Positions 17,189 through 24,984 are shown, counted from the first letter of the stretch. The stretch: DNA of 60,711 bases from an uncultured Gammaproteobacteria bacterium (GCA_903862645.1 CAIOZF010000048.1:1-60711), one strand, 5' to 3'. Notes: a model not told the origin generated them from the sequence alone. Program-made: numbers and translations.

Positions 17189-17290
17189 TCAGACCGATGC
17201 TGCGAGCGACATGCTTAATGCGATGAGCAGGAATACGACACTTGTGAGCACGAGCCCAAGTTTCAAGAAGTTGCTTTTCAGCGAAGACAT
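17189..17290 (-). CDS. Single-span membrane peptide (33 aa)
   Basis: A 33-codon gene whose product MSSLKSNFLKLGLVLTSVVF continues as LLIALSMSLAASV: a short basic N-terminus followed by one hydrophobic span of about 22 residues. A GAGGTG element is placed five bases before the ATG. Longer in-frame extension upstream is possible but lacks hydrophobic or conserved character. I recognise no family. It stands alone between the convergent malic enzyme gene and the beta-lactamase-fold gene. Small membrane peptides of this form can be stress regulators or type I toxins, but nothing here decides this. Confidence 0.5.
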   Translation of the reverse strand: MSSLKSNFLKLGLVLTSVVFLLIALSMSLAASV

Positions 17291-17385
17291 ATGACACCTC
17301 AGTGGCAAAGTTGAAGGAATAAACTCGCGTTTAGTATGCAACTTTCCCAATTCGGGGCATTGAGGCAGATCAAGAAGAGCGAGTG

Positions 17386-18291
17386 CTATTGCGCTCGCTC
17401 CGCCGCAATCCGTGCCTCGATCGACGCCCGGCGCTCTGCTACCAGCTCGTGCCACGGCTGTTGCTGCAGCAGAGGATGCGGACGCACCTGCACTCGCAAC
17501 TGCTCCATGATGCCTTCGAACGGCGCCTCGGGGTGGCCGGTGAGGTAGATGTCCGGGTTCAGCTTGGCGAGGTTGTCGAAGCCGAACAAGGAGTCTTCGG
17601 GCAGCGTGGGGAAGCGCGGATTGTTGACGATCTGCACGCCATCGTTCGGGCCGTTGCAGCCGAAGATCACCACATTCATCGTCTCACCGCTGTCTTCGGT
17701 GTCTGTGCTCCAGGTGGTGCAACCCGGCGTGTGGCCCGGCACCAGGGTCGGTGTCATGCTGGTGCCACCCAGGTTGATGCTCTCGCCGTCCTGCAGGCGC
17801 CTGTCCACCTGCACCGGCTCCCAGCCTTCGAAGCCCAGCGGCGACAAATCCCTGCCAGTCTCCAGCGCGTCTGCATCCGCCTCCAGCGCCATCACCTGCG
17901 CGCCAGTCATGCGCTGCAGCACGGCGTGGGCCTGCACATGGTCGAAGTGCGCGTGGCTGGACAGCATGATCTTGATGTCGCTCATCCGAAAGCCGAGCTT
18001 CTCGACGCTGTCGCGAATCGTGCTGCTCATCTCGTTGACGCCCGAGTCCACCAGAATATGTCCCTCGGGCGTCGCGATCAGGTAGATGCCGATGTTGGTG
18101 GTGCCGACGAAGTAGATGTTGCCGACGACGCGGAAGGGCTCGACAGGCACCGCCTGCCGACCGTGGTAGCTTTCCCCCGCCGCCACTTTCTGCTCCATCG
18201 ACATGGTCTCAAAACGACCCGGCTGGGCTTGCGCCTGAGTGAGTGCGAGTAGTGCCAGACCGGAGAGAAGAACTCCTGCGGATTTTTTCAT
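17386..18291 (-). CDS. Subclass B3-type metallo-beta-lactamase-fold hydrolase
   Basis: About 301 residues from the ATG at 18291, which overlaps the SDR stop codon as ATGA and precedes a signal peptide MKKSAGVLLSGLALLALTQA cleaved near AQA. The metal ligands of B3 enzymes are present in order: SSHAHFDH (His, His, Asp, His), VPGHTPGC and LTGHPEAP. GNIYFVGTTNIGIYLIATPEGHILVDSG is the family's first-strand region (here split by a turn after GTTN). Such proteins are periplasmic; many environmental B3 homologues hydrolyse beta-lactams or other lactones, but activity cannot be read from sequence. It is cotranscribed with an upstream YdfG-like dehydrogenase. Confidence 0.88.
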   Translation of the reverse strand: MKKSAGVLLSGLALLALTQAQAQPGRFETMSMEQKVAAGESYHGRQAVPVEPFRVVGNIYFVGTTNIGIYLIATPEGHILVDSGVNEMSSTIRDSVEKLGFRMSDIKIMLSSHAHFDHVQAHAVLQRMTGAQVMALEADADALETGRDLSPLGFEGWEPVQVDRRLQDGESINLGGTSMTPTLVPGHTPGCTTWSTDTEDSGETMNVVIFGCNGPNDGVQIVNNPRFPTLPEDSLFGFDNLAKLNPDIYLTGHPEAPFEGIMEQLRVQVRPHPLLQQQPWHELVAERRASIEARIAAERAQ

Positions 18292-19082
18292 TCTGACTCC
18301 ATGGTGCGGTTGACGGCCAGAGCGCTCCACGACTGACAGGTGGGCATCACCTCCAGCGTGTTGATGTTCACATGCGCGGGCATCGCGTTCACCCAGTGGA
18401 TGATGTCGGCGACATCTTCAGCGCTCAGCGGTTTCGTGCCTTCGTAGACTTTGTCAGCCTTTGCGTCGTCGCCCTTGAAGCGCACGTTGGAAAAGTTGGT
18501 CTCGGACATGCCCGGCTCGATGCAGGTCACGCGGATGCGTTTGCCCAGCAGATCGGCGCGCAGCCCGCGCGAGAAATTCTGCACGAAGGCCTTGGTGCCG
18601 CCGTAAGTATTGCCGCCCGGATAAGGCCAGTTGCCCGCCGTGGAACCGATGTTGATGATGTGCCCGCGATTGCGCTCCACCATGCCCGGCAGCACCGCGC
18701 GCGTCACGCGCAGCATGCCGGTGATGTTGGTGTCGATCATCGTCTCCCAGTCGGAAAAATACACCTTGTGTGCGGGCTCCAGACCGAGCGCGAGACCGGC
18801 GCTGTTGATCAGCACGTCGATGGCCTGGAACTCTTCCGGCAGTGTTGCGAAGAAAGCGGCGACGGACTCGGGTTTAGTGACATCGAGTACGGCGACGTGG
18901 ATGTGGCACTGCGACGACGTAGATGCTTGCAGCTCACGGGCCAGCGCATTGAGCTTGTCGAGGCTCCTCGCGGCGAGGATCAATTTGCAGGGTTCTTTCG
19001 GATGATGGTGCTGCGCAAACTTCCTGGCAGCGGCGGCACCGAAGCCGGAAGAGGCACCGGTGATGAGGACGACTTTGGTCAT
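18288..19082 (-). CDS. YdfG-like short-chain dehydrogenase
   Basis: A 264-residue cytosolic SDR. It has the nucleotide-binding TGASSGFGAAAARKF at the N-terminus, the catalytic INIGSTAGNWPYPGG serine strand and YGGTK (Tyr-x3-Lys), then RVTCIEPGMSETNFSNVRF and a C-terminal HVNINTLEVMPTCQSW segment that is characteristic of the YdfG/3-hydroxy acid dehydrogenase group. Those enzymes oxidise or reduce small 3-hydroxy acids such as serine and malonic semialdehyde with NADP. Its stop codon overlaps the start of the metallo-beta-lactamase-fold gene by four bases, so translation of the two is coupled. A 15-bp hairpin and a REP element lie upstream. Confidence 0.88.
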   Translation of the reverse strand: MTKVVLITGASSGFGAAAARKFAQHHHPKEPCKLILAARSLDKLNALARELQASTSSQCHIHVAVLDVTKPESVAAFFATLPEEFQAIDVLINSAGLALGLEPAHKVYFSDWETMIDTNITGMLRVTRAVLPGMVERNRGHIINIGSTAGNWPYPGGNTYGGTKAFVQNFSRGLRADLLGKRIRVTCIEPGMSETNFSNVRFKGDDAKADKVYEGTKPLSAEDVADIIHWVNAMPAHVNINTLEVMPTCQSWSALAVNRTMESE

Positions 19083-19099
19083 GGGGTTTCCCTCGGATG

Positions 19100-19136
19100 C
19101 CTTGAAAATCCCGCAGCCCGAGCGGGTTTTTCAAGG
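19100..19136. terminator. Long terminator hairpin between iorB and the SDR gene
   Basis: Two 15-base arms (19100-19114 and 19122-19136) pair with one mismatch around a 7-base loop. The GC core CCCGC/GCGGG is followed by TTTTT on the plus strand and ATTTT on the minus strand, as in bidirectional rho-independent terminators. It would stop leftward iorB transcription before the SDR gene. Confidence 0.7.
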
Positions 19137-19178
19137 TACTTGTTTATTTCCGTCGAGAGTACCAGTAATTCTGTCTAG

Positions 19179-19239
19179 TGTGGGAGCGGGCCTTGCCCGC
19201 GACTTCTAATATCAATCGCGGGCAAGGCCCGCTCCCACA
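19179..19239. repeat. REP-type palindromic element
   Basis: Two perfectly complementary 24-base arms (19179-19202 and 19216-19239) enclose a 13-base AT-rich loop. The arm starts TGTGGGAGCGGGCC and continues TTGCCCGCGA, which closely resembles the REP sequences I know from Pseudomonas species. Cognate RAYT (REP-associated tyrosine transposase) genes mobilise such elements; none is in the window. Confidence 0.85.
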
Positions 19240-19254
19240 GGGATAGGCTCAGTG

Positions 19255-21456
19255 CTATGCCAGCTTCAGCGGCAGGCGCGTCAGCACCTGGCCCGTGATC
19301 GCGGCCAGCGCGTTCGCCACTGCAGGAGCGATGGGCGGAGTGCCCGGCTCGCCCACGCCGGACGGCGCGTTGGTGGAGGCTATGATGTGCGTCTCCACTT
19401 CTGGCATCGCGTCCATACGCAGCACGCGATAGGTGTGGAAGTTGGTCTGGTCGACGTTGCCGTCGGTCAGTGTCACTTCATCGGCCAGTGCCGCAGACAA
19501 ACCGTAAGCGATAGCGCCTTCGACTTGCGCACGCACCACGTTCGGATTGACTGCAATGCCGCAGTCAATCGCCGCGACCACGCGCTCCACCTTGAAGGTT
19601 TTGCCCGTGACGGACACGTCCACAATCTCTGCGACAGTAGATCCGAACGAGGTGTGAACGGCGACGCCGCGCCCCCAGCCAGCAGGCAGTTCCTTCGTGC
19701 CCCAGCCTGCCTTCTCGGCAGCGAGTTTCAGAACGGCTGTTTCGCGCGGATTGTTCTTCAGCAGATCCAGACGATACTGCACGGGATCAACACCGGCCTT
19801 TCTCGCCAGCACATCGATGAACACTTCCTTGCTGAAAGCGGTATGCGTGTGGCCGACCGAGCGCCACCATTGCACCGGGATGCCGACGGTGGGGGAATGC
19901 AACTCCACCTGGCGCTCAGGGATATCGTAGGTCATGTCGGTGAGGCCTTCGACGGAGGTGATGTCGATGCCATTGACCATCATCATCGCCGCCATTGAGG
20001 TACCGGCCATGATGGATTGCCCGGCAACACGAATGTGAATCGCGCTTGGCTTGCCATTGCTGTCCAGTGCGGCGGCCAGCTTGTGCACGTAGGCCGGACG
20101 ATAGAAGCCGCCCTTCATGTCGTCTTCGCGCGACCACACCAGTTTCACCGGCGTGCCTTGCATCTGCTGTGCAATGCGCACGGATTCCAGCACGTAGTCC
20201 GAGAACGGATTGGCGCGGCGACCGAAACCACCACCTGCGAACACGGTGTTGATCTTGACGTTTTCGATGCCAGTGCCTAACAGCTGTGCGATGGCCGCCT
20301 GGTCACCGGTGGCGCTCTGGCAGCCGTACCACATTTCGGCGCTGTCACCATTCACCTGGGCGACACAGTTCAACGGCTCCATCTGCGCGTGAGCGAGATA
20401 AGGGAATTCGAACACCAGCTCCTGCACGTCGCCGGACTGACTCAGTGCATTCGCGGCATTGCCCTCGGACTCGGCGACGAGACCGTCGGTTTCCACCAAT
20501 TCGCGGAACTGTTCCAGAATGCGGCCGCTGCTGCGGGTTTCGGCAGACGTATCGTCCCACTCGATCTGCAGCAGGTCTCTTCCCTTCAAGGCGGTCCAGT
20601 AATTGTTCGCGACCACGACCACACCGGTGTCGATCTGGAAGACTTTCTCGACGCCCTTTCTCGCCAACGCCTGCGTGGCATCCAGTGATTTGACCTTGCC
20701 ACCAAAGCGCGGCGCGTGCGCCACCACTGCAGTCAGCATGCCTGGGAGCTGCACGTCCTGCGTGTAGATCGCAGTGCCATTGTGCTTGCCGGTGTCTTTG
20801 CGCAGCGTGTTCTCGCGGCCGATCAGCGTGAACTCGGAGGGATCTTTGAGCGCGAGTGTATTCACGTCCGGCGCAGGCTGTTGCGCTGCTGCCACGGCGA
20901 GCTCGCCAAAAGTGGCTGAGTGTGAACCGTGTGACACTACGCCTTGAGACACATTGATCTCACTCGCAGGCACGCTCCACTGAGCAGCGGCAGCGCTGAC
21001 CAGCATGGACTTCGCCGCCGCACCCGCCTGGCGCATCTGCGTGAAGCTGTTGGCAATGGCGGTGCTGCCGCCGGTGCCTTGCTGACCCATCAGCAGGTTG
21101 GCGTATTTCTCGGTATTCGCTGGAGCGTGCTCACAGACTACCTGCGCCCAGTCCGCATCCATTTCGTCGGCGATGCAGGTGGCCAGACCAGTGTAGACGC
21201 CCTGCCCCATCTCCAAGTGCTTGATCAGCACCTTCACGGTGTTGTCCGGCGTGATGCTGACGAAGGCGTTGAATTCCATCGCGCCTTCAGTGGCCGCTCC
21301 TGCAGCAGATTGTGCGACGGCTGAGCCGCTGAGGTTTACGCCGAGCACGAGGCCCGCCGTCCCGCCAGCGGTGATCTTCAGAAAGGAGCGGCGGCTGAGG
21401 TTACTGGAGTTGCTGGCGTTGCCAGCCTTGCTGCCAAACAGACGTTGAAGATTCAT
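19255..21456 (-). CDS. iorB: Molybdopterin-binding subunit of an isoquinoline 1-oxidoreductase-type hydroxylase
   Basis: A 733-residue catalytic subunit of the xanthine dehydrogenase family. The N-terminus carries a twin-arginine signal (LSRRSFLKITAGG at about residue 21) followed by a hydrophobic stretch, so the folded enzyme should be exported to the periplasm. Molybdenum-cofactor blocks include VFAGGGFGRRANPFSDY, AIDCGIAVNPNVVRAQVEGA and, near the C-terminus, GVGEPGTPPIAPAVANA with the catalytic Glu. These enzymes hydroxylate N-heterocycles or oxidise aldehydes; the electron acceptor is usually a cytochrome. Its ATG overlaps the iorA stop by one base (TAATG). No XdhC-like maturation factor is adjacent. 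The substrate is not predictable from this sequence. Confidence 0.92.
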   Translation of the reverse strand: MNLQRLFGSKAGNASNSSNLSRRSFLKITAGGTAGLVLGVNLSGSAVAQSAAGAATEGAMEFNAFVSITPDNTVKVLIKHLEMGQGVYTGLATCIADEMDADWAQVVCEHAPANTEKYANLLMGQQGTGGSTAIANSFTQMRQAGAAAKSMLVSAAAAQWSVPASEINVSQGVVSHGSHSATFGELAVAAAQQPAPDVNTLALKDPSEFTLIGRENTLRKDTGKHNGTAIYTQDVQLPGMLTAVVAHAPRFGGKVKSLDATQALARKGVEKVFQIDTGVVVVANNYWTALKGRDLLQIEWDDTSAETRSSGRILEQFRELVETDGLVAESEGNAANALSQSGDVQELVFEFPYLAHAQMEPLNCVAQVNGDSAEMWYGCQSATGDQAAIAQLLGTGIENVKINTVFAGGGFGRRANPFSDYVLESVRIAQQMQGTPVKLVWSREDDMKGGFYRPAYVHKLAAALDSNGKPSAIHIRVAGQSIMAGTSMAAMMMVNGIDITSVEGLTDMTYDIPERQVELHSPTVGIPVQWWRSVGHTHTAFSKEVFIDVLARKAGVDPVQYRLDLLKNNPRETAVLKLAAEKAGWGTKELPAGWGRGVAVHTSFGSTVAEIVDVSVTGKTFKVERVVAAIDCGIAVNPNVVRAQVEGAIAYGLSAALADEVTLTDGNVDQTNFHTYRVLRMDAMPEVETHIIASTNAPSGVGEPGTPPIAPAVANALAAITGQVLTRLPLKLA

Positions 21457-21932
21457 TATGCGGCTCCCCCTGCGTTCTTGACCTGCGCGGCCGCCATGTG
21501 GATGCCCGCCTTGATGCGTGAGTAAGTGCCACAGCGGCAGATGTTGCCGGACATGGCCGCTTCGATGTCGGCATCGGTCGGGCTGGCATTCTTCTCCAAC
21601 AGCGCCGTGGCGGACATGATCTGCCCGGACTGGCAATAACCGCACTGTGGCACCTGCAGCTCTACCCATGCCGCTTGCAGTGCGACTGCTTGCGGAGATT
21701 GCAGCCCTTCGATGGTAGTGATGTTCTTGCCCACAGCGTTGGCGACGGTCAGCACACAGGTACGCTGGGCCACGCCGTCGATCTGCATAGTGCAGGCGCC
21801 GCACTGGGCGACACCGCAGCCAAACTTGGTGCCGGTGAAGTTGAGGTGATCGCGGACCACCCACAGCAGCGGCATGTCACCGTCGACATCCACTTCGTGG
21901 GTCTGTCCGTTGATGGTTAATTGGTAAGCCAT
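21456..21932 (-). CDS. iorA: [2Fe-2S] subunit of the molybdenum hydroxylase
   Basis: About 158 residues from the ATG at 21932, chosen because AGGAGG stands just upstream and MAYQLTINGQTHEVDVDGD is the normal family N-terminus. The N-terminal plant-type ferredoxin domain has CGVAQCGACTMQIDG and a distal Cys in RTCVLTV; the C-terminal helical domain has CGYCQSGQIMSATALL and ICRCGTYSRI. The two clusters pass electrons from the molybdenum site. The product has no export signal of its own and presumably travels with IorB through the Tat system. It is translated before iorB and overlaps it. Divergent tetR is the likely regulator. Confidence 0.94.
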   Translation of the reverse strand: MAYQLTINGQTHEVDVDGDMPLLWVVRDHLNFTGTKFGCGVAQCGACTMQIDGVAQRTCVLTVANAVGKNITTIEGLQSPQAVALQAAWVELQVPQCGYCQSGQIMSATALLEKNASPTDADIEAAMSGNICRCGTYSRIKAGIHMAAAQVKNAGGAA

Positions 21933-22017
21933 GAGTCCTCCTGAGACTGGGGTCGAGTGAATAGCGTTGTGGCGCAATTTAAAGACGTAACTAATAGGCG
22001 TGTCTTATAAGCGAAGG

Positions 22018-22032
22018 TTGACAAATAGTCAA
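22018..22032. promoter_or_regulatory. Inverted repeat, candidate TetR-family operator
   Basis: TTGAC-AAATA-GTCAA is a perfect five-base inverted repeat in the divergent iorA/tetR intergenic region. Its left arm plus the next base forms TTGACA, a possible -35 element of the rightward promoter, which would then be autorepressed. The placement would put the transcription start only a few bases before the tetR ATG. Confidence 0.45.
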
Positions 22033-22053
22033 TTTCTGTAAAGATGCACCGCC

Positions 22054-22611
22054 ATGGAAACCCGTGAAATCAATATCGTTGAAGCCGCCATTCGCATGAT
22101 TCTGCGCTATGGCATGGCGCGCACCACCATGAGCGACGTGGCACACGAGGCCGGCATCTCGCGGCAGACGCTCTATGCCAGCTTCGCCAGCAAGGAAGAC
22201 CTGCTGCGCGCCAGCATCCGTTATCTGGCAGACCGCAACGTGGCCGACATTATTTCCGACTGCGCCAAAGCCACCGATCTGGCCGCGCAACTGGACGTGG
22301 TTATCCACCACACCGCCGTGCGCAGCTTCGAGCTACTGCACGCCTCCCCCGATGCCAACGACATCGTCAGCGGATTCAATAGTGCCTGCAAGGAGGAGCT
22401 AAGCGAGGCCTCAGCGCGCTATCAGACATTGATCGAAGACATCCTGCGGCCCCGCAAGGCCAACATCGAAGCGGCTGGCATGTCGCTGGAACAACTCGCC
22501 GACTTCATTCAGAAATCGACCCTCACCATCAAGCACGAAGCCAGAGACTTGGCGCATCTGCAACAGCTGACGCAGGCGCTACGAGTGTTGGTGTTGCGGG
22601 TGGTGGCGTAG
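22054..22611 (+). CDS. TetR/AcrR family transcriptional regulator
   Basis: A 185-residue regulator. The N-terminal HTH is typical: AAIRMILRYGMARTTMSDV then AHEAGISRQTLYASFASKEDLL, with the conserved YxxFxSKEdL turn. The C-terminal ligand domain is divergent, as usual for this family. It is transcribed away from iorAB, with 121 bases between, so it most likely represses iorAB and itself and responds to an aldehyde or N-heterocycle, by analogy with other divergent pairs. No strong ribosome binding site is visible, and the promoter candidate lies so close that a leaderless mRNA is possible. Confidence 0.9.
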   Translation: METREINIVEAAIRMILRYGMARTTMSDVAHEAGISRQTLYASFASKEDLLRASIRYLADRNVADIISDCAKATDLAAQLDVVIHHTAVRSFELLHASPDANDIVSGFNSACKEELSEASARYQTLIEDILRPRKANIEAAGMSLEQLADFIQKSTLTIKHEARDLAHLQQLTQALRVLVLRVVA

Positions 22612-22618
22612 CGGATTT

Positions 22619-22927
22619 TCATTTGCCGTTAAACCAGAACTCAACTTCCGACGTTTCTTCCTCAAATCGTGCGGCGTGCATCATCTTCGCTGGAACGTGA
22701 TACCAATCACCTGGACCGTAGCGAGTTTCCTTGCCGTCGACCGTCAAAAACAGTTCGCCTTGCGTAATGACGCCGACATTCTCGGTGTCGTGATTGTGCT
22801 CGGGGATTGTCGTGTTCGCCGGATAGGACGCGAACAGCACGTCGCACTCCTGGGCTGCCAGCTTGAAGGCATCGAATGGCCCTTCAAATTTCGGAAGATC
22901 GCGGAGGAGCTTGGGACAATGTGACAT
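22619..22927 (-). CDS. Small cupin domain protein
   Basis: A 102-residue single-domain cupin. Motif 1 is visible as IPEHNHDTENVGVITQGEL with His, His and Glu spaced as metal ligands, and motif 2 as YGPGDWYHVPAKMMH with the last His. The product has no signal peptide. Such small cupins act as isomerases, dioxygenases or sensors, and nothing here identifies the substrate. It is convergent with tetR and lies 39 bases downstream of a 74-aa conserved gene on the same strand. Confidence 0.85.
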   Translation of the reverse strand: MSHCPKLLRDLPKFEGPFDAFKLAAQECDVLFASYPANTTIPEHNHDTENVGVITQGELFLTVDGKETRYGPGDWYHVPAKMMHAARFEEETSEVEFWFNGK

Positions 22928-22966
22928 AGGTTCCTTTGTTGCAGATTTAGGATGTTAAGCCGACCT

Positions 22967-23191
22967 TTATCGGTTGCTCTTTGGGTAGCCGTGCAGCCCC
23001 ACCATTCTCGTTAGAATAGATTGGAATTCCTCTTTGCTCATATCCACTTTTTCCAAAACGCGGCCGTAGAGCATGAGTGTCGGAACGTTCCTGCCATTGA
23101 GTTCGTTCTGCGTTTCGCGCAGACAGTAGAGGACGGCTCGCTCCTTGCGGGTCAGGCCATCGCGCACATCGGGGATGAGATCCTGCAGCAT
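22967..23191 (-). CDS. Conserved hypothetical protein (74 aa)
   Basis: A 74-residue soluble protein with the sequence blocks GLTRKERAVLYCLRETQ, ELNGRNVPTLMLYGRVLE and VDMSKEEFQSIL. I recall very similar short proteins in Pseudomonas and other gammaproteobacteria, annotated only as hypothetical. The helical pattern and the RKERAVLYCL...GRNVPTLMLYGRV layout could be a small winged-helix-like fold, but no function is known to me. It precedes the cupin gene on the same strand. Confidence 0.7.
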   Translation of the reverse strand: MLQDLIPDVRDGLTRKERAVLYCLRETQNELNGRNVPTLMLYGRVLEKVDMSKEEFQSILTRMVGLHGYPKSNR

Positions 23192-23255
23192 CTTTCTTTG
23201 CTACCTTGCGCAGTTGATTTGAATTTTGCTCTCCACCTGCCTCTTCATCACAGAC

Positions 23256-23669
23256 TCACCACAAATACATACTCGACTTCTTGTTCATGATGACAACTTC
23301 GTACAACTGTGCGCAAGCAGTTTGCGAGGCGCCGTAGCAAACATGCAATGGCAGCAGATGTCCTTCGCGCGGATGACAGAAGCGGATACCCGGCGCTTTG
23401 CTCCAGTTTAGCAGTTGTTCCCGTCGGGCCTTCTCGGGGAGCTCGCGATCACTGCAAGTGTTCTGCAGCCACGTTTCGAAGGCATCGTTACGTTGACGAG
23501 AATCAGCACTGTCGGCGGAAAAAAATGCTCTCAGGTTATGGTAGGAAAATCCTGAACCGATGATCTTAACTCGTCGGTCTGACAGACTGCGAAGTTCATT
23601 GCCCATTTCGATGTGAACGAGTGGATCGAGTGTGTTGACATCCTCGTCTTCGTTTCTTCGCCAGCTAAG
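23256..23669 (-). pseudogene. N-terminally truncated extradiol dioxygenase (DODA/YgiD type)
   Basis: The open frame matches only the C-terminal half of class III extradiol ring-cleavage dioxygenases of the 4,5-DOPA dioxygenase type: NTLDPLVHIEMGNELRSL, then IIGSGFSYHNLRAFF, and near the end HPREGHLLPLHVCYG. A full protein has about 260 residues; here at most about 135 show similarity, and the recognisable part begins at RRNEDEDVN (about 23660). Upstream in the same frame the sequence is unrelated and soon runs into the 3' end of the acetyltransferase gene. The first metal-binding His residues of the family are therefore missing and the fragment should be inactive. The ATG at 23606 could still allow a 116-residue product. 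Confidence 0.75.
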
Positions 23670-23701
23670 GAAGGTTGAAGTATACCCTGCGGGTCGCGGG
23701 A

Positions 23702-24847
23702 TCAGGTTATTCTGAAAGGCAACAATCCTGCGACCTCTGTCGTATAGCTTTTGACATGCTCCGCCTCCCTCTCCAAAAAATCCCCAATCGCCGCATCAAA
23801 CTGTGGATCAGCAATCCAATGATTCGAATGCGTAATGATCGGCTCAAATCCGCGCTGAATCTTGTGCTCCCCCTGCGCCCCTGAATCGAAGCTCTGCAAC
23901 CCTTCTTCTATGGCGTACTCGATGCCCTGGTAGTAGCACGTTTCAAAATGCAGAAACTGATACTCCTCCAGACATCCCCAGTAGCGCCCGTAAAGTTTTT
24001 CAGAATCGCGAAAGCTGAGCGCAGCAGCGATGGGGCGCGCGTCGAGTGTGGCGACGACGAGCAGGAGGTTGTCGGGCATCACGTCGCTCAGTCGCTCGAA
24101 GAACGCGAGTGTGAGGTAGCCCTGCTGGCCGCGGATCTGGTAGGTGTTTTGGTAGAAGCGGTAGAACTGTTGCCACATGGCTGGCGTGATGGCGTTTCCG
24201 CGGAAACGTGTGAATTGGATGCCGGCGTTGTGGACGGCGTCGCGTTCCTTGCGCAGGTTCTTGCGCTTGCGAGAGTTGAAGGTGACGAGGAAGTCGTCGA
24301 AGGTTTTGTAGCCTCGGTTGTACCAGTGGAACTGGCAGGCGATGCGTGGGCGCAGGCCTGCCTTGGTGAGGTGGTCGCTTTGCTGCTCGCCGGGGAAGAG
24401 GACGTGCCAGGTGCTGGCGCCGATGCGTTTGGCTTCTGCAATGACGGCCTGGGCGATGGCGTGGGTGAAGTGTGCGTGGTCCTCGCCTTCGGCAATGAGC
24501 AGGCGTGGCCCGGTGCTGGGGGTGAAGGGGACAGATGTCACCAGTTTGGGGTAGTAGCGCATGCCGTGCTGGCGGTAGGCGTCGGCCCAGGACCAGTCGA
24601 AGACGTATTCGCCGTAAGAGTGGCTCTTGATGTAGAGCGGCATGGCGGCGACGAGTGTGTTGTTACGGGTGACGGAGAGGTGATGCGGTTGCCAGCCTGT
24701 GTCGGTGTCGGCGCAGCCGGTTTGCTCGAGGGCGAGGAGGAATTCGTGGCGCAGGAAGGGGCTGGAGTTGTTGGTGAGTGTGTTCCACAAGGCTGCGTCG
24801 ATGTCGGCGATGCTGGGGTGGAACCGGAATTCGTATGCTGCTGCCAA
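23702..24847 (-). CDS. GNAT-fold protein of the COG3146 (DUF482) family
   Basis: A 381-residue cytosolic protein. Recognisable COG3146 blocks are NSSPFLRHEFLLALEQTGC, SHSYGEYVFDWSWADAY, a GPRLL segment followed by an HxxFxWYNRGYKTFDDFL region with RKRKNLRKER, and the C-terminal FETCYYQGIEYAIEEGL and FDSGAQGEHKIQRGFEP. The fold is a pair of GNAT-like domains related to FemAB peptidyltransferases, and the family is often described as a predicted N-acyltransferase of unknown substrate. It is divergent from hexR. The gene is strikingly GC-rich at third positions, which creates long open antisense frames. Confidence 0.85.
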   Translation of the reverse strand: MAAAYEFRFHPSIADIDAALWNTLTNNSSPFLRHEFLLALEQTGCADTDTGWQPHHLSVTRNNTLVAAMPLYIKSHSYGEYVFDWSWADAYRQHGMRYYPKLVTSVPFTPSTGPRLLIAEGEDHAHFTHAIAQAVIAEAKRIGASTWHVLFPGEQQSDHLTKAGLRPRIACQFHWYNRGYKTFDDFLVTFNSRKRKNLRKERDAVHNAGIQFTRFRGNAITPAMWQQFYRFYQNTYQIRGQQGYLTLAFFERLSDVMPDNLLLVVATLDARPIAAALSFRDSEKLYGRYWGCLEEYQFLHFETCYYQGIEYAIEEGLQSFDSGAQGEHKIQRGFEPIITHSNHWIADPQFDAAIGDFLEREAEHVKSYTTEVAGLLPFRIT

Positions 24848-24887
24848 TGGTGATCCCGTGGGCGTGATTGAGTGGCTGCCTTCAGTC

Positions 24888-24925
24888 GCCTGCGGGCATT
24901 TATACCCTTTGGGCAGGCTCCCACA
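24888..24925. repeat. REP-like element upstream of hexR
   Basis: GCCTGC (24888-24893) and GCAGGC (24913-24918) pair, with an inner GGG/CCC, and the right arm continues into GGCTCCCACAG. That 11-base tail is shared exactly with the element at 27804-27825 and is the complement of the TGTGGGAGC start of the large REP at 19179. Confidence 0.7.
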
Positions 24926-24984
24926 GTGGTGGTGGAGTGATTGTGGCCATCGCGCGACGGGGAATCAACCCCGCCCCCGCCGCC

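Noticed and set aside
17383-18252. Plus-strand frame over the metallo-beta-lactamase-fold gene
   Set aside because: Antisense to a gene with all metal ligands; product is His/Arg-rich noise.
21457-21864. N-terminal extension of iorB over iorA
   Set aside because: This part is out of frame with the real iorA; the Tat signal and ribosome binding context put the iorB start at 21456.
23948-24853. 301-codon plus-strand frame over the COG3146 gene
   Set aside because: Val/Gly/Glu-rich shadow of a gene with extreme third-position GC; the minus-strand protein matches a family.
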